A stretch of DNA of 64,000 bases from Streptomyces spinoverrucosus (GTDB lineage: Bacteria > Actinomycetota > Actinomycetes > Streptomycetales > Streptomycetaceae): assembly GCF_015712165.1 (NCBI RefSeq), contig NZ_JADPZX010000001.1, positions 7,763,507 through 7,827,506 of the forward strand, given 5' to 3'. Under the pieces are notes generated by a model. It saw nothing but the letters and a program-made list of their open reading frames with translations. It had not been told where the DNA came from and made no database searches. Shown here piece after piece: positions 27,639 through 36,267 of the stretch. The first letter of the stretch is position 1; every line of letters begins with the position of its first letter. Both the position numbers and the translations under genes were made by a program.

Positions 27639-29087
27639 CTACCCGCCCCGTACCGCCTCCGCCATCACCCGCACCCCCTCCCGAATCCGCCCCGGCGACA
27701 CGTGCGCGTACCCGAGAACAAGCCGCACCGCCGCGTCCCCACCCCCCGAAACGCCCGCACGCGCATACGTGCACTCCGACAGCGCCCGTACGGCAACCCC
27801 AGCCGCCCCCACGCGCGCGAGGAACCGCTCCGGCGGCCCGTACCGCTCCGGCAGCGTCGCGATGACGTGCAGTCCCGCGGCGATTCCGGACACCTCGGCG
27901 CCGGGGAAGTGCTCGTCGAGCGCGGCCACCAGGGCGTCACGCCGTTCGCGGTACGCGCGCTGGCAGCGCCGCAGCTGGCGGTCGTAGTCGCCGCGTTCCA
28001 GGAACCGGGCGAACAGCGCCTGGTCGAGGGTGGGATGGCCGAGGTCGTTGGTCCGCTTGCGGGCGATGACGTCGTCGGCCAGCCATTCCGGTACGAGCAG
28101 CCAGCCGAGCCGCAGCCCCGGGGCGAGGGACTTGCTGACCGACCCCATGTAGGCGACGTGTTCGGGGTCGAGGCCCTGGAGCGCGCCCACGGGTGCCCGG
28201 TCGTAGCGGAAGTCGCCGTCGTAGTCGTCCTCCAGGACGAGCCCGTCCACGGACCGCGCCCAGTCGAGCAGTTCGGCGCGGCGCTGCGCGGAGTACGCGA
28301 TCCCGGTCGGGTACTGGTGCGCCGGCGTCGTCACCACGGCCCGTACCCCGGACGACCGCAGCGGACCCATGGCGAGGCCCTCCTCGTCCAGCGGCAGCGG
28401 CGCGGAGGTGACGCCGGCCGAGGCGTACACGCCGTCGTGCTGCGGGCTGCCGGGATCCTCGACGCCGATCGCCTGCATACCGCGCGCGTGCAGCACGATC
28501 GCGAGCAGTGCCGTCGCCTGGGTCACGCCGGAGACCACCACGATGCGCTCCGGGTCGGCGACCACGCCCCGGCGGCGGCCGAGCAGTTCGGCGAGTGCGG
28601 TGCGCAGCCTGGGGAGCCCTCGCGGATCGGGGTAGCCGAGGCCGTGGTGCGGCAGCTCCGCCAGCACCTGGCGCTGTGCGGCGACCCAGGCGGCGCGCGG
28701 GAACAGTGACAGGTCGGGCGTCCCCGGCACGAAATCGGCGCGCGCGCCGCAGGTGCGGGGAGCGAGGTCACGCGCGCGCGGGTGCGCGGCCCGGACGGCG
28801 TCGCCCACCCAGGTCCCCGCGCCCCGGCCGCTGCGCAGATAGCCCTCGGCCGTCAGCTGTTCGTACGCCTCTGTGACCAGTCCGCGTGACACGCCGAGAT
28901 CGGCCGCGAGGTCCCGGCTGGACGGCAGCCGCGTGCCCGGCGCGAGGCGCCCGGAGCGGACCGCGGCCCGCAGCGCGGCTTGCAACGCGCGACCACGCGC
29001 GCGTGCGGGTGCCGAGGCGGCGGGCAGCAGCAACTCCCAGGCGGCGGAGCCCACCTGTTCCGCCCCATGGGTTGGCGAGGGCTTCAT
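27639..29087 (-). CDS. MocR/PdxR-type GntR regulator with aminotransferase domain
   Basis: The 482-residue protein joins an N-terminal GntR winged helix (about 20-95, RSGRLAPGTRLPSSR) to a fold-type I aminotransferase domain. PLP Lys319 lies in SVSKSLAPG. MocR proteins use the PLP pocket as a sensor. In PdxR-type members PLP itself is the signal and the targets are vitamin B6 genes, but no pdx genes are near here, so the target is unknown. ATG 29087 is chosen; an upstream in-frame start at 29120 would add only 11 residues. Confidence 0.9.
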   Translation of the reverse strand: MKPSPTHGAEQVGSAAWELLLPAASAPARARGRALQAALRAAVRSGRLAPGTRLPSSRDLAADLGVSRGLVTEAYEQLTAEGYLRSGRGAGTWVGDAVRAAHPRARDLAPRTCGARADFVPGTPDLSLFPRAAWVAAQRQVLAELPHHGLGYPDPRGLPRLRTALAELLGRRRGVVADPERIVVVSGVTQATALLAIVLHARGMQAIGVEDPGSPQHDGVYASAGVTSAPLPLDEEGLAMGPLRSSGVRAVVTTPAHQYPTGIAYSAQRRAELLDWARSVDGLVLEDDYDGDFRYDRAPVGALQGLDPEHVAYMGSVSKSLAPGLRLGWLLVPEWLADDVIARKRTNDLGHPTLDQALFARFLERGDYDRQLRRCQRAYRERRDALVAALDEHFPGAEVSGIAAGLHVIATLPERYGPPERFLARVGAAGVAVRALSECTYARAGVSGGGDAAVRLVLGYAHVSPGRIREGVRVMAEAVRGG

Positions 29088-29151
29088 GGAGGGGACATTA
29101 GCGGCGCGGACCGAGGGCACCGCCGCCGGATGATCGTCCTGGAGGAGGTCC

Positions 29152-30003
29152 TCAGGGAGTGGCCCTCGCGACGGGCCGGCTGCCGTCGAGCAGCACGCGC
29201 GCGACGAGTGCCGGGTCGTCGTTCATCGGGACATGGCCGCAGCCGGGGAGCCGGATCAGCCGGGCCTTGGGCAGCACGTACTTGGCGCGGATGCCCTGCC
29301 TGGGCACCAGCAGCCGGTCCCTGCTGCCCCAGGCCACGGTGACCGGGATGCCGGTGATCTCGTCGGTGAACTGCACGTCCCGGCCGCTGCGGAGGGTCTC
29401 CGAGAACCCCTGGGCACGGGCCAGTGCGAGGGTCTCGGCGACCACCGCCTCGGGCGAACGGCGGCCAGGACGGGCGTAGATGGTGCTCGTCAGCAGCGTG
29501 CGGCCCACCGCGGGGCGGGCGAGCGCCTCGACGACGGGCGGCGGCATCCGCCGGGCGAGCTGCCGCATCGCCATGAGCACGGTGAATGCGTAACGGCGCT
29601 CCGCCTGCGACCAGAACCCGGCGGGCGACAGGGCCGTGACCGACCGCACGAGGTTGTCCCGGCCGAGTTCGAGGGCCAGCAGGCCGCCCAGGGAATTGCC
29701 CGCCACGTGGGGCCGTTCGAGCCCCAGCGCCTCGCACAGCGCGGCGAGCACGGTGGTCATCGTCGGCAGGTCGTGCGCGAGGCCGTCGGGGAGCGCCGGG
29801 GACTCTCCGAACCCCGGCAGGTCCACGGCGATGACGTCCCGTTCGGCCGCCAGGACGGGGACGACCGGATCCCATGCCTGCCGGTGGTGACCTATGCCGT
29901 GCAGCAGAACCAGTGGTTCACCTGTGCCCACGCGCGCGTACGCCAGGCTCATGCTGCGCGGGCCGTGCGGGGTGGGGACCTTGAAGGAGACGGTGGCGGA
30001 CAT
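29152..30003 (-). CDS. Alpha/beta hydrolase
   Basis: The 283-residue protein has the classic alpha/beta hydrolase order: oxyanion-hole segment HGIGHHRQAW, nucleophile elbow GNSLGG (Ser104), Asp in WGSRDRLLVP and His in GCGHVPMNDDP. It is intracellular, with no signal peptide. The ATG at 30003 has AGGAG upstream. It is divergent from the ECF41 sigma gene 141 nt away; ECF41 genes usually lie beside an enzyme gene that they control, so the hydrolase may be the target. Substrate unknown. Confidence 0.88.
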   Translation of the reverse strand: MSATVSFKVPTPHGPRSMSLAYARVGTGEPLVLLHGIGHHRQAWDPVVPVLAAERDVIAVDLPGFGESPALPDGLAHDLPTMTTVLAALCEALGLERPHVAGNSLGGLLALELGRDNLVRSVTALSPAGFWSQAERRYAFTVLMAMRQLARRMPPPVVEALARPAVGRTLLTSTIYARPGRRSPEAVVAETLALARAQGFSETLRSGRDVQFTDEITGIPVTVAWGSRDRLLVPRQGIRAKYVLPKARLIRLPGCGHVPMNDDPALVARVLLDGSRPVARATP

Positions 30004-30080
30004 ACAGCTCCTCGCCGAGGACTCGGGGCCGGACCCCGAGGGCCCGGACCGGACATGGTGTAGACACCTTGTCAGCAACT

Positions 30081-30131
30081 GCTACCGACGGGTAGCCCCC
30101 GGCACTCCGAACAGACCGACGGGTAGCCCCC
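30081..30131. repeat. Direct repeats with hairpin between hydrolase and sigma factor genes
   Basis: The 17-nt sequence ACCGACGGGTAGCCCCC occurs twice at a 31-nt period (30084-30100 and 30115-30131). The first copy overlaps the inverted repeat GCTACC-GACG-GGTAGC (30081-30096). They sit just in front of the sigma factor start, between the divergent genes, so they could be regulator or sigma-factor binding sites. Confidence 0.5.
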
Positions 30132-30144
30132 ACACCCCAAACAG

Positions 30145-31065
30145 ATGGACACGACCGGACAGGTCGGATGGGATGAGGTGGTGACCGCCGACACCGCCAC
30201 CGAGGTCTTCGAAGAGCACCGCTCCGTCCTCCTGGGCGTCGCCTACCGCATGCTCGGCCGCGTCGCCGACGCGGAGGACGTGGTCCAGGACGCCTGGCTG
30301 CGCTGGTCCGGCGCCGACCGCGCCGACGTGCGCGACCCGCGCGCGTACCTGGTACGCGTCACCACCCGCCTCGCTCTCGACCGGCTGCGCCAGATCAAGG
30401 CCCGCAACGAGGCGTACGTCGGCCCCTGGCTGCCCGAGCCTTACGTCACCGAGTTCGCGGACACCGCCCCGGACACCGCGGAGCGGGCCGTGCTCGCCGA
30501 CTCCGTCTCCCTCGCCGTCCTGGTGGTACTGGAGTCGCTGTCGCCGCTGGAGCGGGCGGTGTTCGTGCTCCGGGAGGCCTTCGGCTACCCCCACGCCGAC
30601 ATCGCCGCCATGCTCGACCGCACCGAACCCGCCGTACGGCAGCTGGCCGGCCGTGCCCGCAGGCACGTCGAGGAGCGGCGGCCGCGCTACGACGTCGATC
30701 CCGACCAGCGCCGCGACCTCACCGAGCGGTTCCTGGCCGCCGCCGGGGACGGCGACATCGACGGCCTCATGGCGCTGCTCGCCCCTGACGTCCGTCTCGT
30801 CGGCGACAGCGGCGGCAAGGCCAAGGCGCCGCTGCGGGTGCTGGAGAGCGCCGACCACGTGGGCCGCTTCCTCGTCGGCGCCGCCGCCAAGGGGATTGCG
30901 GACATGTCGTACCGCTTCCTGGAACTCAACGGCGGTCCCGCGGTCCTCCTCCTGTCCGGCGACAAGCCTGACGCCGTGTTCCAGCTGGACGTCCTCGACG
31001 GCCGCGTCCAGACCGTCTACGTCATCCGCAACCCCGACAAGCTGCGATCACTGGCCACCGCGTAG
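30145..31065 (+). CDS. ECF41-type RNA polymerase sigma factor
   Basis: The 306-residue protein has sigma region 2 (about 20-88, GVAYRMLGRVADAEDVVQD), region 4 (about 135-185), and a C-terminal SnoaL-like domain (about 192-300) instead of a separate anti-sigma factor. The linker motif WLPEP (95-99) and the C-terminal NPDKL (296-300) are diagnostic for group ECF41, in which the extension controls activity. ATG 30145 is the longest start; GTG 30181 with GATGAGG upstream is equally plausible. Confidence 0.92.
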   Translation: MDTTGQVGWDEVVTADTATEVFEEHRSVLLGVAYRMLGRVADAEDVVQDAWLRWSGADRADVRDPRAYLVRVTTRLALDRLRQIKARNEAYVGPWLPEPYVTEFADTAPDTAERAVLADSVSLAVLVVLESLSPLERAVFVLREAFGYPHADIAAMLDRTEPAVRQLAGRARRHVEERRPRYDVDPDQRRDLTERFLAAAGDGDIDGLMALLAPDVRLVGDSGGKAKAPLRVLESADHVGRFLVGAAAKGIADMSYRFLELNGGPAVLLLSGDKPDAVFQLDVLDGRVQTVYVIRNPDKLRSLATA

Positions 31066-31154
31066 ACGCCGTTGTGTCACGTATGTGGCGCGGTGCGAAC
31101 GGCCCGTGAACCCTCGGCCGCATCCCACCGGTGCGGCGCCCGAGGGATCGAGGA

Positions 31155-31189
31155 TTGGTCTTGACCAAGGGTGAGGGCCGTCCTATGGT
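31155..31189 (+). promoter_or_regulatory. Sigma-70-type promoter with overlapping DasR-like operator
   Basis: TTGACC (31161-31166) and TATGGT (31184-31189) are separated by exactly 17 nt, an excellent HrdB-type promoter. The -35 hexamer lies inside the inverted repeat TTGGTC-TT-GACCAA (31155-31168), which closely resembles the DasR response element core TGGTCTAGACCA. The GntR gene downstream is of the same protein family, so autorepression is likely. Confidence 0.75.
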
Positions 31190-31265
31190 CGCAGATAAGT
31201 ACAACAACCTTTAATAAACAAGGGCGCTAAAACGCCGCCGGATCACGGCGATTGCGGAGGACAGG

Positions 31266-32027
31266 GTGGGGACCACGCAGCTGGAATCGGTGCCGGAACC
31301 TAAGTACTGGCATCTCAAAACCGTGCTCACGCAGGCACTGGACTCCGAGTTCTCGGTGGGTGAGATCCTGCCCAACGAGCGCGACCTCGCCGCCCGCTTC
31401 GGCGTCGCCCGCGCCACGCTCCGCCAGGCTCTGGAACAGCTGGAACTGGAAGGCCGGCTGCAACGCCGCCGCGGTGTCGGTACGACCGTCGCCCCGCCGC
31501 GCGTGGGCGTGGCCGTCGGCACCGAACAACACGCCTGGCCCGGCGGTCCCGGTGACGCCTGGCAGGCCGTCGACTGCACCGTCGCGGCCCCGCCTGCCGC
31601 GGTCGCCGACGCCCTGGAGACCGGCCGCGACGAGCCCGTGCACATCGTGCGGCGCACCCGCACGACGCACGGCCAGCCCGTCGCCGCCGAACTGCTCTAC
31701 ATCCCCGCGGCGTCGGTGCCCGACCTGTCCGCCATCGACACCCCGGCCGGACCGGCACGCGCGCGTGCCGTGCTGCGCGAGCTGCAGCGCCTGGAGCTGG
31801 AGGGCCAGGACCGCGCCGTCGAACTCGGCTCGGCCCGCGCCGACGACGCCAAGGAACTCGACCGCCTGCCGGGCGCGCCGGTCCTGGTCGTCACTGCCCG
31901 CTTCGTCGCCGCGGGCCGCACCGCGGCGGTCTCCGTGGCGACGTATCGCGCTGACACGTGCCGGTTGACGTTCGGCGACTCGGGCGGCGTGGAGATCCAC
32001 GAGGACCCGCAGCGCCGGGCGTCCTGA
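31266..32027 (+). CDS. GntR-family (HutC/UTRA-type) transcriptional regulator
   Basis: The 253-residue protein has an N-terminal GntR winged helix (PKYWHLKTVL through RRRGVGTTV, about 12-75) and a C-terminal UTRA effector domain (about 100-245). UTRA domains bind sugar phosphates or similar small molecules. The GTG start at 31266 is preceded by GCGGAGGAC. The upstream palindrome resembles the DasR operator, so this could be a DasR paralogue acting on its own promoter or taking part in aminosugar control. The effector is not known. Confidence 0.88.
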   Translation: MGTTQLESVPEPKYWHLKTVLTQALDSEFSVGEILPNERDLAARFGVARATLRQALEQLELEGRLQRRRGVGTTVAPPRVGVAVGTEQHAWPGGPGDAWQAVDCTVAAPPAAVADALETGRDEPVHIVRRTRTTHGQPVAAELLYIPAASVPDLSAIDTPAGPARARAVLRELQRLELEGQDRAVELGSARADDAKELDRLPGAPVLVVTARFVAAGRTAAVSVATYRADTCRLTFGDSGGVEIHEDPQRRAS

Positions 32028-32049
32028 ACGCCGCAGGCCTTTACCGCAC

Positions 32050-32079
32050 GGCGCCCCCGGGAGCACTCCCGGGGGCGCC
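32050..32079. terminator. Bidirectional hairpin between GntR and ROK genes
   Basis: A perfect 13-bp stem (32050-32062 with 32067-32079) and a GCAC loop lies 22 nt after the GntR stop and 65 nt before the ROK stop. The two genes converge, so it can terminate both. Confidence 0.9.
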
Positions 32080-32144
32080 GCGCGTCGCCCGAGTCGGGCG
32101 TCGAGTCCGGGGCGCCGCCTCTCAGGCGGGGGACGAAGCGCCCC

Positions 32145-33302
32145 TCACCGCCGCGCCGTCACCGTCCCCTCCACCGCGAACAGCTGCTCCTCCACGTGAT
32201 CCAGGGCCAGCCGCAGCGCCCCGGTCGCCACAGCCGCCTCCCCCAGCAACGAAAGCGCGACTTTCGGCGGCCGCAGGCAGTACCGCGCCAGTTCCCGCCG
32301 CAGCGGATCGAGTACGCCGTCCAGTCCCGCCGCCCAGCCGCCGATGACGACCAGCTCCGGGTCGAGGGCCAGTACGAGGGCGGCCACGTCGTGCACGAGC
32401 CGCTGGATGAACCGGTCGACGGCGGCCCTGGCCCGCTGGTCGCCCTCGCGGGCCTGCGCGAAGACCTTGGCGACCGCCTGCTCGTCCAGCGGATGCAGGG
32501 GCTCGTCCGTGGTGGACAGCAGCGTCTCCGGCGTCGCCTCCCGGCCCAGCAGATGCAGCGCGCCGATCTCACCGGCCGCCCCGCCGTACCCCCGGTGCAG
32601 CCGCCCGCCGATCAGCGCGCCGGCGCCGGGGCTCAGCCCGGCCAGCACGAACACCACGTCGTCGGACTCGGTGGCCGACCCCTTCCAGTGCTCGGCGACG
32701 GCCGCCGCGTTGGCGTCGTTCTCCACCAGCACCGGGCACTTGAAGGAGCGGCCCAGCCGTTCCCCGAGCCGCAGCCCCGTCCAGCCGGGCAGCGCGGTAC
32801 CCAGCCGTACGGTCCCGTCCGCCTCGACGATCCCGGGCGTCGCCACCCCCACCGCCCGCAGCGAGCTCCGTGCGACCCCGGCCCGGCGCAGCAGCTCGGC
32901 CACCGCAGTGCGCAGTCGCTCCAGCCGCTCGTCGGCGTGAGCGGTCTCGTCGACGTCCTTGGCCTGCGCGCCGACGATCCGCCCGTCCAGGTCCGCGAGC
33001 AGCGCGGCGACCCGGTGCGGCCCGATCTCCAGCCCCAGCAGATGCCCGGCCTCGGCCCGGAACCGGAACCGCCGCGCCGGCCGCCCCTGACGCCGCGTGG
33101 CGCCCTCCTCGGCCGCCTTCTCCACCACGAGACCGGCCTCGATCAGCCCCTCGACGACCCCCTCGACCGTCGGCCGGGACAGCCCGGTCACCCGGGTGAT
33201 CTCCGTCAGCGTCGCGCAGTCCGTGGCACGCAGCGCGTGCAGCACCACCGCGGAATTGATCCTTCGCAGCAGCGAGGGATCCCCGCCGGTCAGCCGCCCC
33301 AA
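32145..33302 (-). CDS. ROK-family transcriptional regulator
   Basis: The 385-residue protein has an N-terminal winged helix (about 10-75) and a C-terminal ROK fold (ATPGIVEADG, ENDANAAAV, GGAAGEIGALHLLG). The ROK zinc-binding Cys cluster is missing and the usual kinase Asp context is altered, so a regulator rather than a glucokinase is expected. It resembles Rok7B7, which in S. coelicolor lies next to a xylose-type ABC operon and affects antibiotic production; here a sugar-type ABC operon is present but 11 kb away. Confidence 0.85.
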   Translation of the reverse strand: MGRLTGGDPSLLRRINSAVVLHALRATDCATLTEITRVTGLSRPTVEGVVEGLIEAGLVVEKAAEEGATRRQGRPARRFRFRAEAGHLLGLEIGPHRVAALLADLDGRIVGAQAKDVDETAHADERLERLRTAVAELLRRAGVARSSLRAVGVATPGIVEADGTVRLGTALPGWTGLRLGERLGRSFKCPVLVENDANAAAVAEHWKGSATESDDVVFVLAGLSPGAGALIGGRLHRGYGGAAGEIGALHLLGREATPETLLSTTDEPLHPLDEQAVAKVFAQAREGDQRARAAVDRFIQRLVHDVAALVLALDPELVVIGGWAAGLDGVLDPLRRELARYCLRPPKVALSLLGEAAVATGALRLALDHVEEQLFAVEGTVTARR

Positions 33303-33401
33303 CGTCCGTCCTCCCAGCTCGTGCGCGTGTTGGCCGGATCGTACTCGGCACCGGCGGAAAGCGGCGAGTGCCGTAAGCCCCCAGTCCGCTCAGGACCCGG
33401 C

Positions 33402-34067
33402 TCAGCCGGGAGAGACGAACCCCGACTCGTACGCCGTGATCACCGCCTGCGTGCGGTCCCGCGCCCCGAGCTTCGCCAGCACCGCGCTGACGTGCGACTT
33501 CACCGTCTCCGTGCCGACGACCAACTGCCCGGCGATCTCCGCGTTCGACAGCCCACGGGTCATCAGCCGCAGCACCTCCGCCTCCCGCTCGGTCAGCTGC
33601 GCCCGCTCCAGCACGGCCCGCGCCGCCGTGTTCCCGCCCCCGTCGCCGTGCTCGGCGGCCAGTTGCCGCACCGACGCCGGGAACAGCAGGGACTCGCCCT
33701 CGGCGACCAGCCGCACCGCGTGCACGATCTCCGCCGGCCGGGCCCGCTTCAGCAGAAACCCGTCGGCACCCGCCCGCAGCGCCTCGTAGACGTACTCGTC
33801 GTTCTCGAAGGTCGTCACCACCAGGATCTTCGGCGGATCCGGCACGGTGCGCAGCACCGCGCGCGTGGCCTCGATGCCGTCCAGCAGCGGCATGCGCACG
33901 TCCATGGCGACCACGTCCGGCCGCAGTTGCCGCACCAGCGGAATCACCGCCGCCCCGTCCGCGGCCTCCCCGACCACCTCCAGATCGGGCTGCGCCTCCA
34001 ACACGGCCCGCAGACCCGCTCGTACAAGGGGTTCGTCGTCGACGAGGAGAACGGTGATCGGCGGCAT
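33402..34067 (-). CDS. NarL/LuxR-type response regulator
   Basis: The 221-residue regulator has a receiver domain (phospho-acceptor Asp56, with DD at 10-11 and Lys in LLKRA) and a C-terminal LuxR helix-turn-helix (LTEREAEVLRLMTRGLSNAEIA). It follows the histidine kinase gene by 14 nt and is read with it. Confidence 0.93.
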   Translation of the reverse strand: MPPITVLLVDDEPLVRAGLRAVLEAQPDLEVVGEAADGAAVIPLVRQLRPDVVAMDVRMPLLDGIEATRAVLRTVPDPPKILVVTTFENDEYVYEALRAGADGFLLKRARPAEIVHAVRLVAEGESLLFPASVRQLAAEHGDGGGNTAARAVLERAQLTEREAEVLRLMTRGLSNAEIAGQLVVGTETVKSHVSAVLAKLGARDRTQAVITAYESGFVSPG

Positions 34068-34081
34068 CCCGCCAGCGTAGA

Positions 34082-35236
34082 TCAGCCCAGCGGCAGCTCG
34101 ACGTGCACCTGCCAGTCGCCGTCGTCGGGGCCCGTGTGCGCCCGGCCGCCCAGCAGCGCCGCCCGTTCCCGTATCCCGCGCAGCCCGCTGCCCCGGCCGG
34201 GCCCGGGTATCGGCGCGGGCAGCGGATTGCGCACCTCCAGGTCGAGTCGGCCGTCCGCGACCCCGACCCGCACCCGCGCCGGGACACCGCCCGCGTGCCG
34301 CAGCACGTTCGTCAGCGCCTCCTGAAGGATGCGGTAACCCTCCCGGGAGACCGGACCGGGCACCGTGGCCAGTGGTCCGGTGAACTCGGCGTCCACCTTC
34401 GCCCCGGAGGCGCGCGCGGACTCCAGCAGCCGGTCCGCCTCGACGAGCGTCGGGCGGCTGCTCACCGGACGCTCCGCCTCGCGCAGGATGCCGAGCACCC
34501 GGTCCAGATCCTCCAGCGCGGCCCGCCCGGTCTCCTCGATCGCGCCGAGCGCCCGGTCCGTGAACGCCGGATCGCCCGCCGCCCGCGCGGCGCCCGCCTG
34601 GACCACCGCCACGGTCAGCGCGTGCCCGATGGAGTCGTGCAACTCCCGTGCGATCCGGTTGCGTTCCAGCAACTGCTCGGTGCGCTCCTCCAGGGCGGCC
34701 AGCCGCTCGGCCGCCGACGGCCCGAGGAGCCGGCGCGCGATCGCGGTGATCAGCTCGCCGAGGCCCACCACCGCCGCGGCCATCACGATCAGGGGCAGCG
34801 GGACCAGGAGGGCGAACGCCCAGTGCGGTTCGTCGATGCGCAACAGCGGGTTGTCGTCCTGCGGCCGGCCGAGCGCCGCCGAGGCCAGGTCCAGGGCGAA
34901 GACCGGCATCCATATGGTCGTGAACGCGGTCGCCGCGGCGAGAACCGTCCGAACCTCCAGCCACAGCACCGTGCGCAGCCGGTCGCTCCAGGTCGTCGAC
35001 GGCGCTGTGGAGATCCCCGAGTCCGACTCGTCCGGGGTCAGCATGAACTTCGCCTGAAGTCCCTCGCCCCGCCGCACGGCAGGGATCAGTCCGACGGGGA
35101 CGAACAGCAGCGCGGGCACCCACGGCCGTGACATGTCGATGAACATCCACACGCTGTACAGCAGCACCGGAACCCACAGGTGCAGCAGGCGCGTGTACGT
35201 CGTCCCGCGCAGCAGCGGGCGCAGAGGGCGGACCAT
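34082..35236 (-). CDS. Sensor histidine kinase, HisKA_3 type
   Basis: The 384-residue protein has four or five predicted membrane helices in its first 190 residues, then a HisKA_3 dimerisation domain with phospho-His200 in ARELHDSIGHA and a HATPase domain (QEALTNVLRHA, GSGLRGIRERA). There is little extracellular sequence, so it likely senses membrane state. It is divergent from an ABC exporter, the common arrangement for kinases that detect membrane-active drugs. Confidence 0.9.
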   Translation of the reverse strand: MVRPLRPLLRGTTYTRLLHLWVPVLLYSVWMFIDMSRPWVPALLFVPVGLIPAVRRGEGLQAKFMLTPDESDSGISTAPSTTWSDRLRTVLWLEVRTVLAAATAFTTIWMPVFALDLASAALGRPQDDNPLLRIDEPHWAFALLVPLPLIVMAAAVVGLGELITAIARRLLGPSAAERLAALEERTEQLLERNRIARELHDSIGHALTVAVVQAGAARAAGDPAFTDRALGAIEETGRAALEDLDRVLGILREAERPVSSRPTLVEADRLLESARASGAKVDAEFTGPLATVPGPVSREGYRILQEALTNVLRHAGGVPARVRVGVADGRLDLEVRNPLPAPIPGPGRGSGLRGIRERAALLGGRAHTGPDDGDWQVHVELPLG

Positions 35237-35270
35237 CGCCTCATCGTGCCAGCCGGCACTGACAACGAGC

Positions 35271-35310
35271 CTCCCCCGAGCGGGGGAGACGATCTCCCCG
35301 CACAGGGGAG
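35271..35310. promoter_or_regulatory. Two adjacent inverted repeats between kinase and ABC genes
   Basis: CTCCCCC-GAGC-GGGGGAG (35271-35288) and CTCCCC-GCACA-GGGGAG (35294-35310) lie 23 nt apart in the 108-nt divergent promoter region. Two similar dyads on one face of the helix fit a response-regulator operator that controls both the two-component genes and the transporter. Confidence 0.55.
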
Positions 35311-35344
35311 GCACGGCGCCCGGGGCGGCGGCCAGGCTGGGGCC

Positions 35345-36265
35345 ATGACCAGCATCGACGTCCGAGACCTCACCAAGGAGTACGGCACCCGGCGCGCCGT
35401 CGACCACCTCACCTTCACCGTCGAGCCCGGCCGGGTCACCGGCTTCCTCGGGCCCAACGGCGCCGGGAAGTCCACCACCATGCGGCTCGTGCTCGGCCTC
35501 GACCGGCCGACCTCCGGCACCGCCACCGTCGGCGGCCGCGCCTACGCCACGCTGCACGAGCCGCTGCGCGAGGTCGGCACCCTGCTCGACGCCCAGGCCG
35601 CGCACGGCTCGCGCACCGGACGCGACCACCTGCGCACCCTCGCCGCGAGCAACCGCATCCCGCTGTCCCGGGTGGACGAGGTGCTGGCGGAGACGGGCCT
35701 GGCCACCGCGGCCCGCCGCCGGGTGAGGACGTACTCCCTCGGTATGCGCCAGCGCCTCGGCATCGCGGCCGCACTGCTCGGCGACCCGCCCGTCGTCCTG
35801 CTCGACGAGCCCTCCAACGGCCTGGACCCGGAGGGCATCATCTGGATCCGCACGCTGCTGCGCCGGCTCGCCGAGGAGGGCCGCACGGTGCTGGTGTCCA
35901 GCCATCTGATGAACGAGACGGCGTCCTTCGCCGACCACCTGGTGGTCCTCGGCCGGGGACGCCTCCTCGCCGACATGCCGATGCGTGAGTTCATCCACGC
36001 GCGCGTGCAGCCACGCGTCCGGGTGCGCACCACCCAGGACGCCGCCCTGCGGGAGCTGCTCGCCCGGCACGGCTACGAGGCCGCCCCGGGCGACGACGGC
36101 GGGTGGATCGTGCAGCACGCGCGCGTGGAGGACATCGGCCGTCTCACCTCCGAGGCGCGGGTGCCCGTCCTTGAACTGGCCCCCCAGGAAGGGACCTTGG
36201 AACAGGCCTACCTTGATCTGACCGCCGCCGAGACCGAGTTCACCGCCCAGCCCCAGGAGGCCTGA
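35345..36265 (+). CDS. ABC transporter ATP-binding protein
   Basis: The 306-residue ATPase has Walker A GPNGAGKST (36-44), signature YSLGMRQRLGIA, and Walker B VVLLDEPSNGLDPEG. The C-terminal extension after about 215 is typical of DrrA/BcrA-type exporters. It is followed 2 nt later by a membrane protein gene, with which it forms the transporter. It is divergent from the two-component system. Confidence 0.93.
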   Translation: MTSIDVRDLTKEYGTRRAVDHLTFTVEPGRVTGFLGPNGAGKSTTMRLVLGLDRPTSGTATVGGRAYATLHEPLREVGTLLDAQAAHGSRTGRDHLRTLAASNRIPLSRVDEVLAETGLATAARRRVRTYSLGMRQRLGIAAALLGDPPVVLLDEPSNGLDPEGIIWIRTLLRRLAEEGRTVLVSSHLMNETASFADHLVVLGRGRLLADMPMREFIHARVQPRVRVRTTQDAALRELLARHGYEAAPGDDGGWIVQHARVEDIGRLTSEARVPVLELAPQEGTLEQAYLDLTAAETEFTAQPQEA

Positions 36266-36267
36266 CC

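Noticed and set aside
30060..30140. Classical ECF41 autoregulated promoter
   Set aside because: A TGTCA-like -35 element is seen at 30070 but no matching CGTC -10 element at the right spacing on the same strand.
32145..33302. Glucokinase instead of regulator for the ROK protein
   Set aside because: It has an N-terminal winged helix and lacks the Cys-rich zinc motif of ROK kinases.
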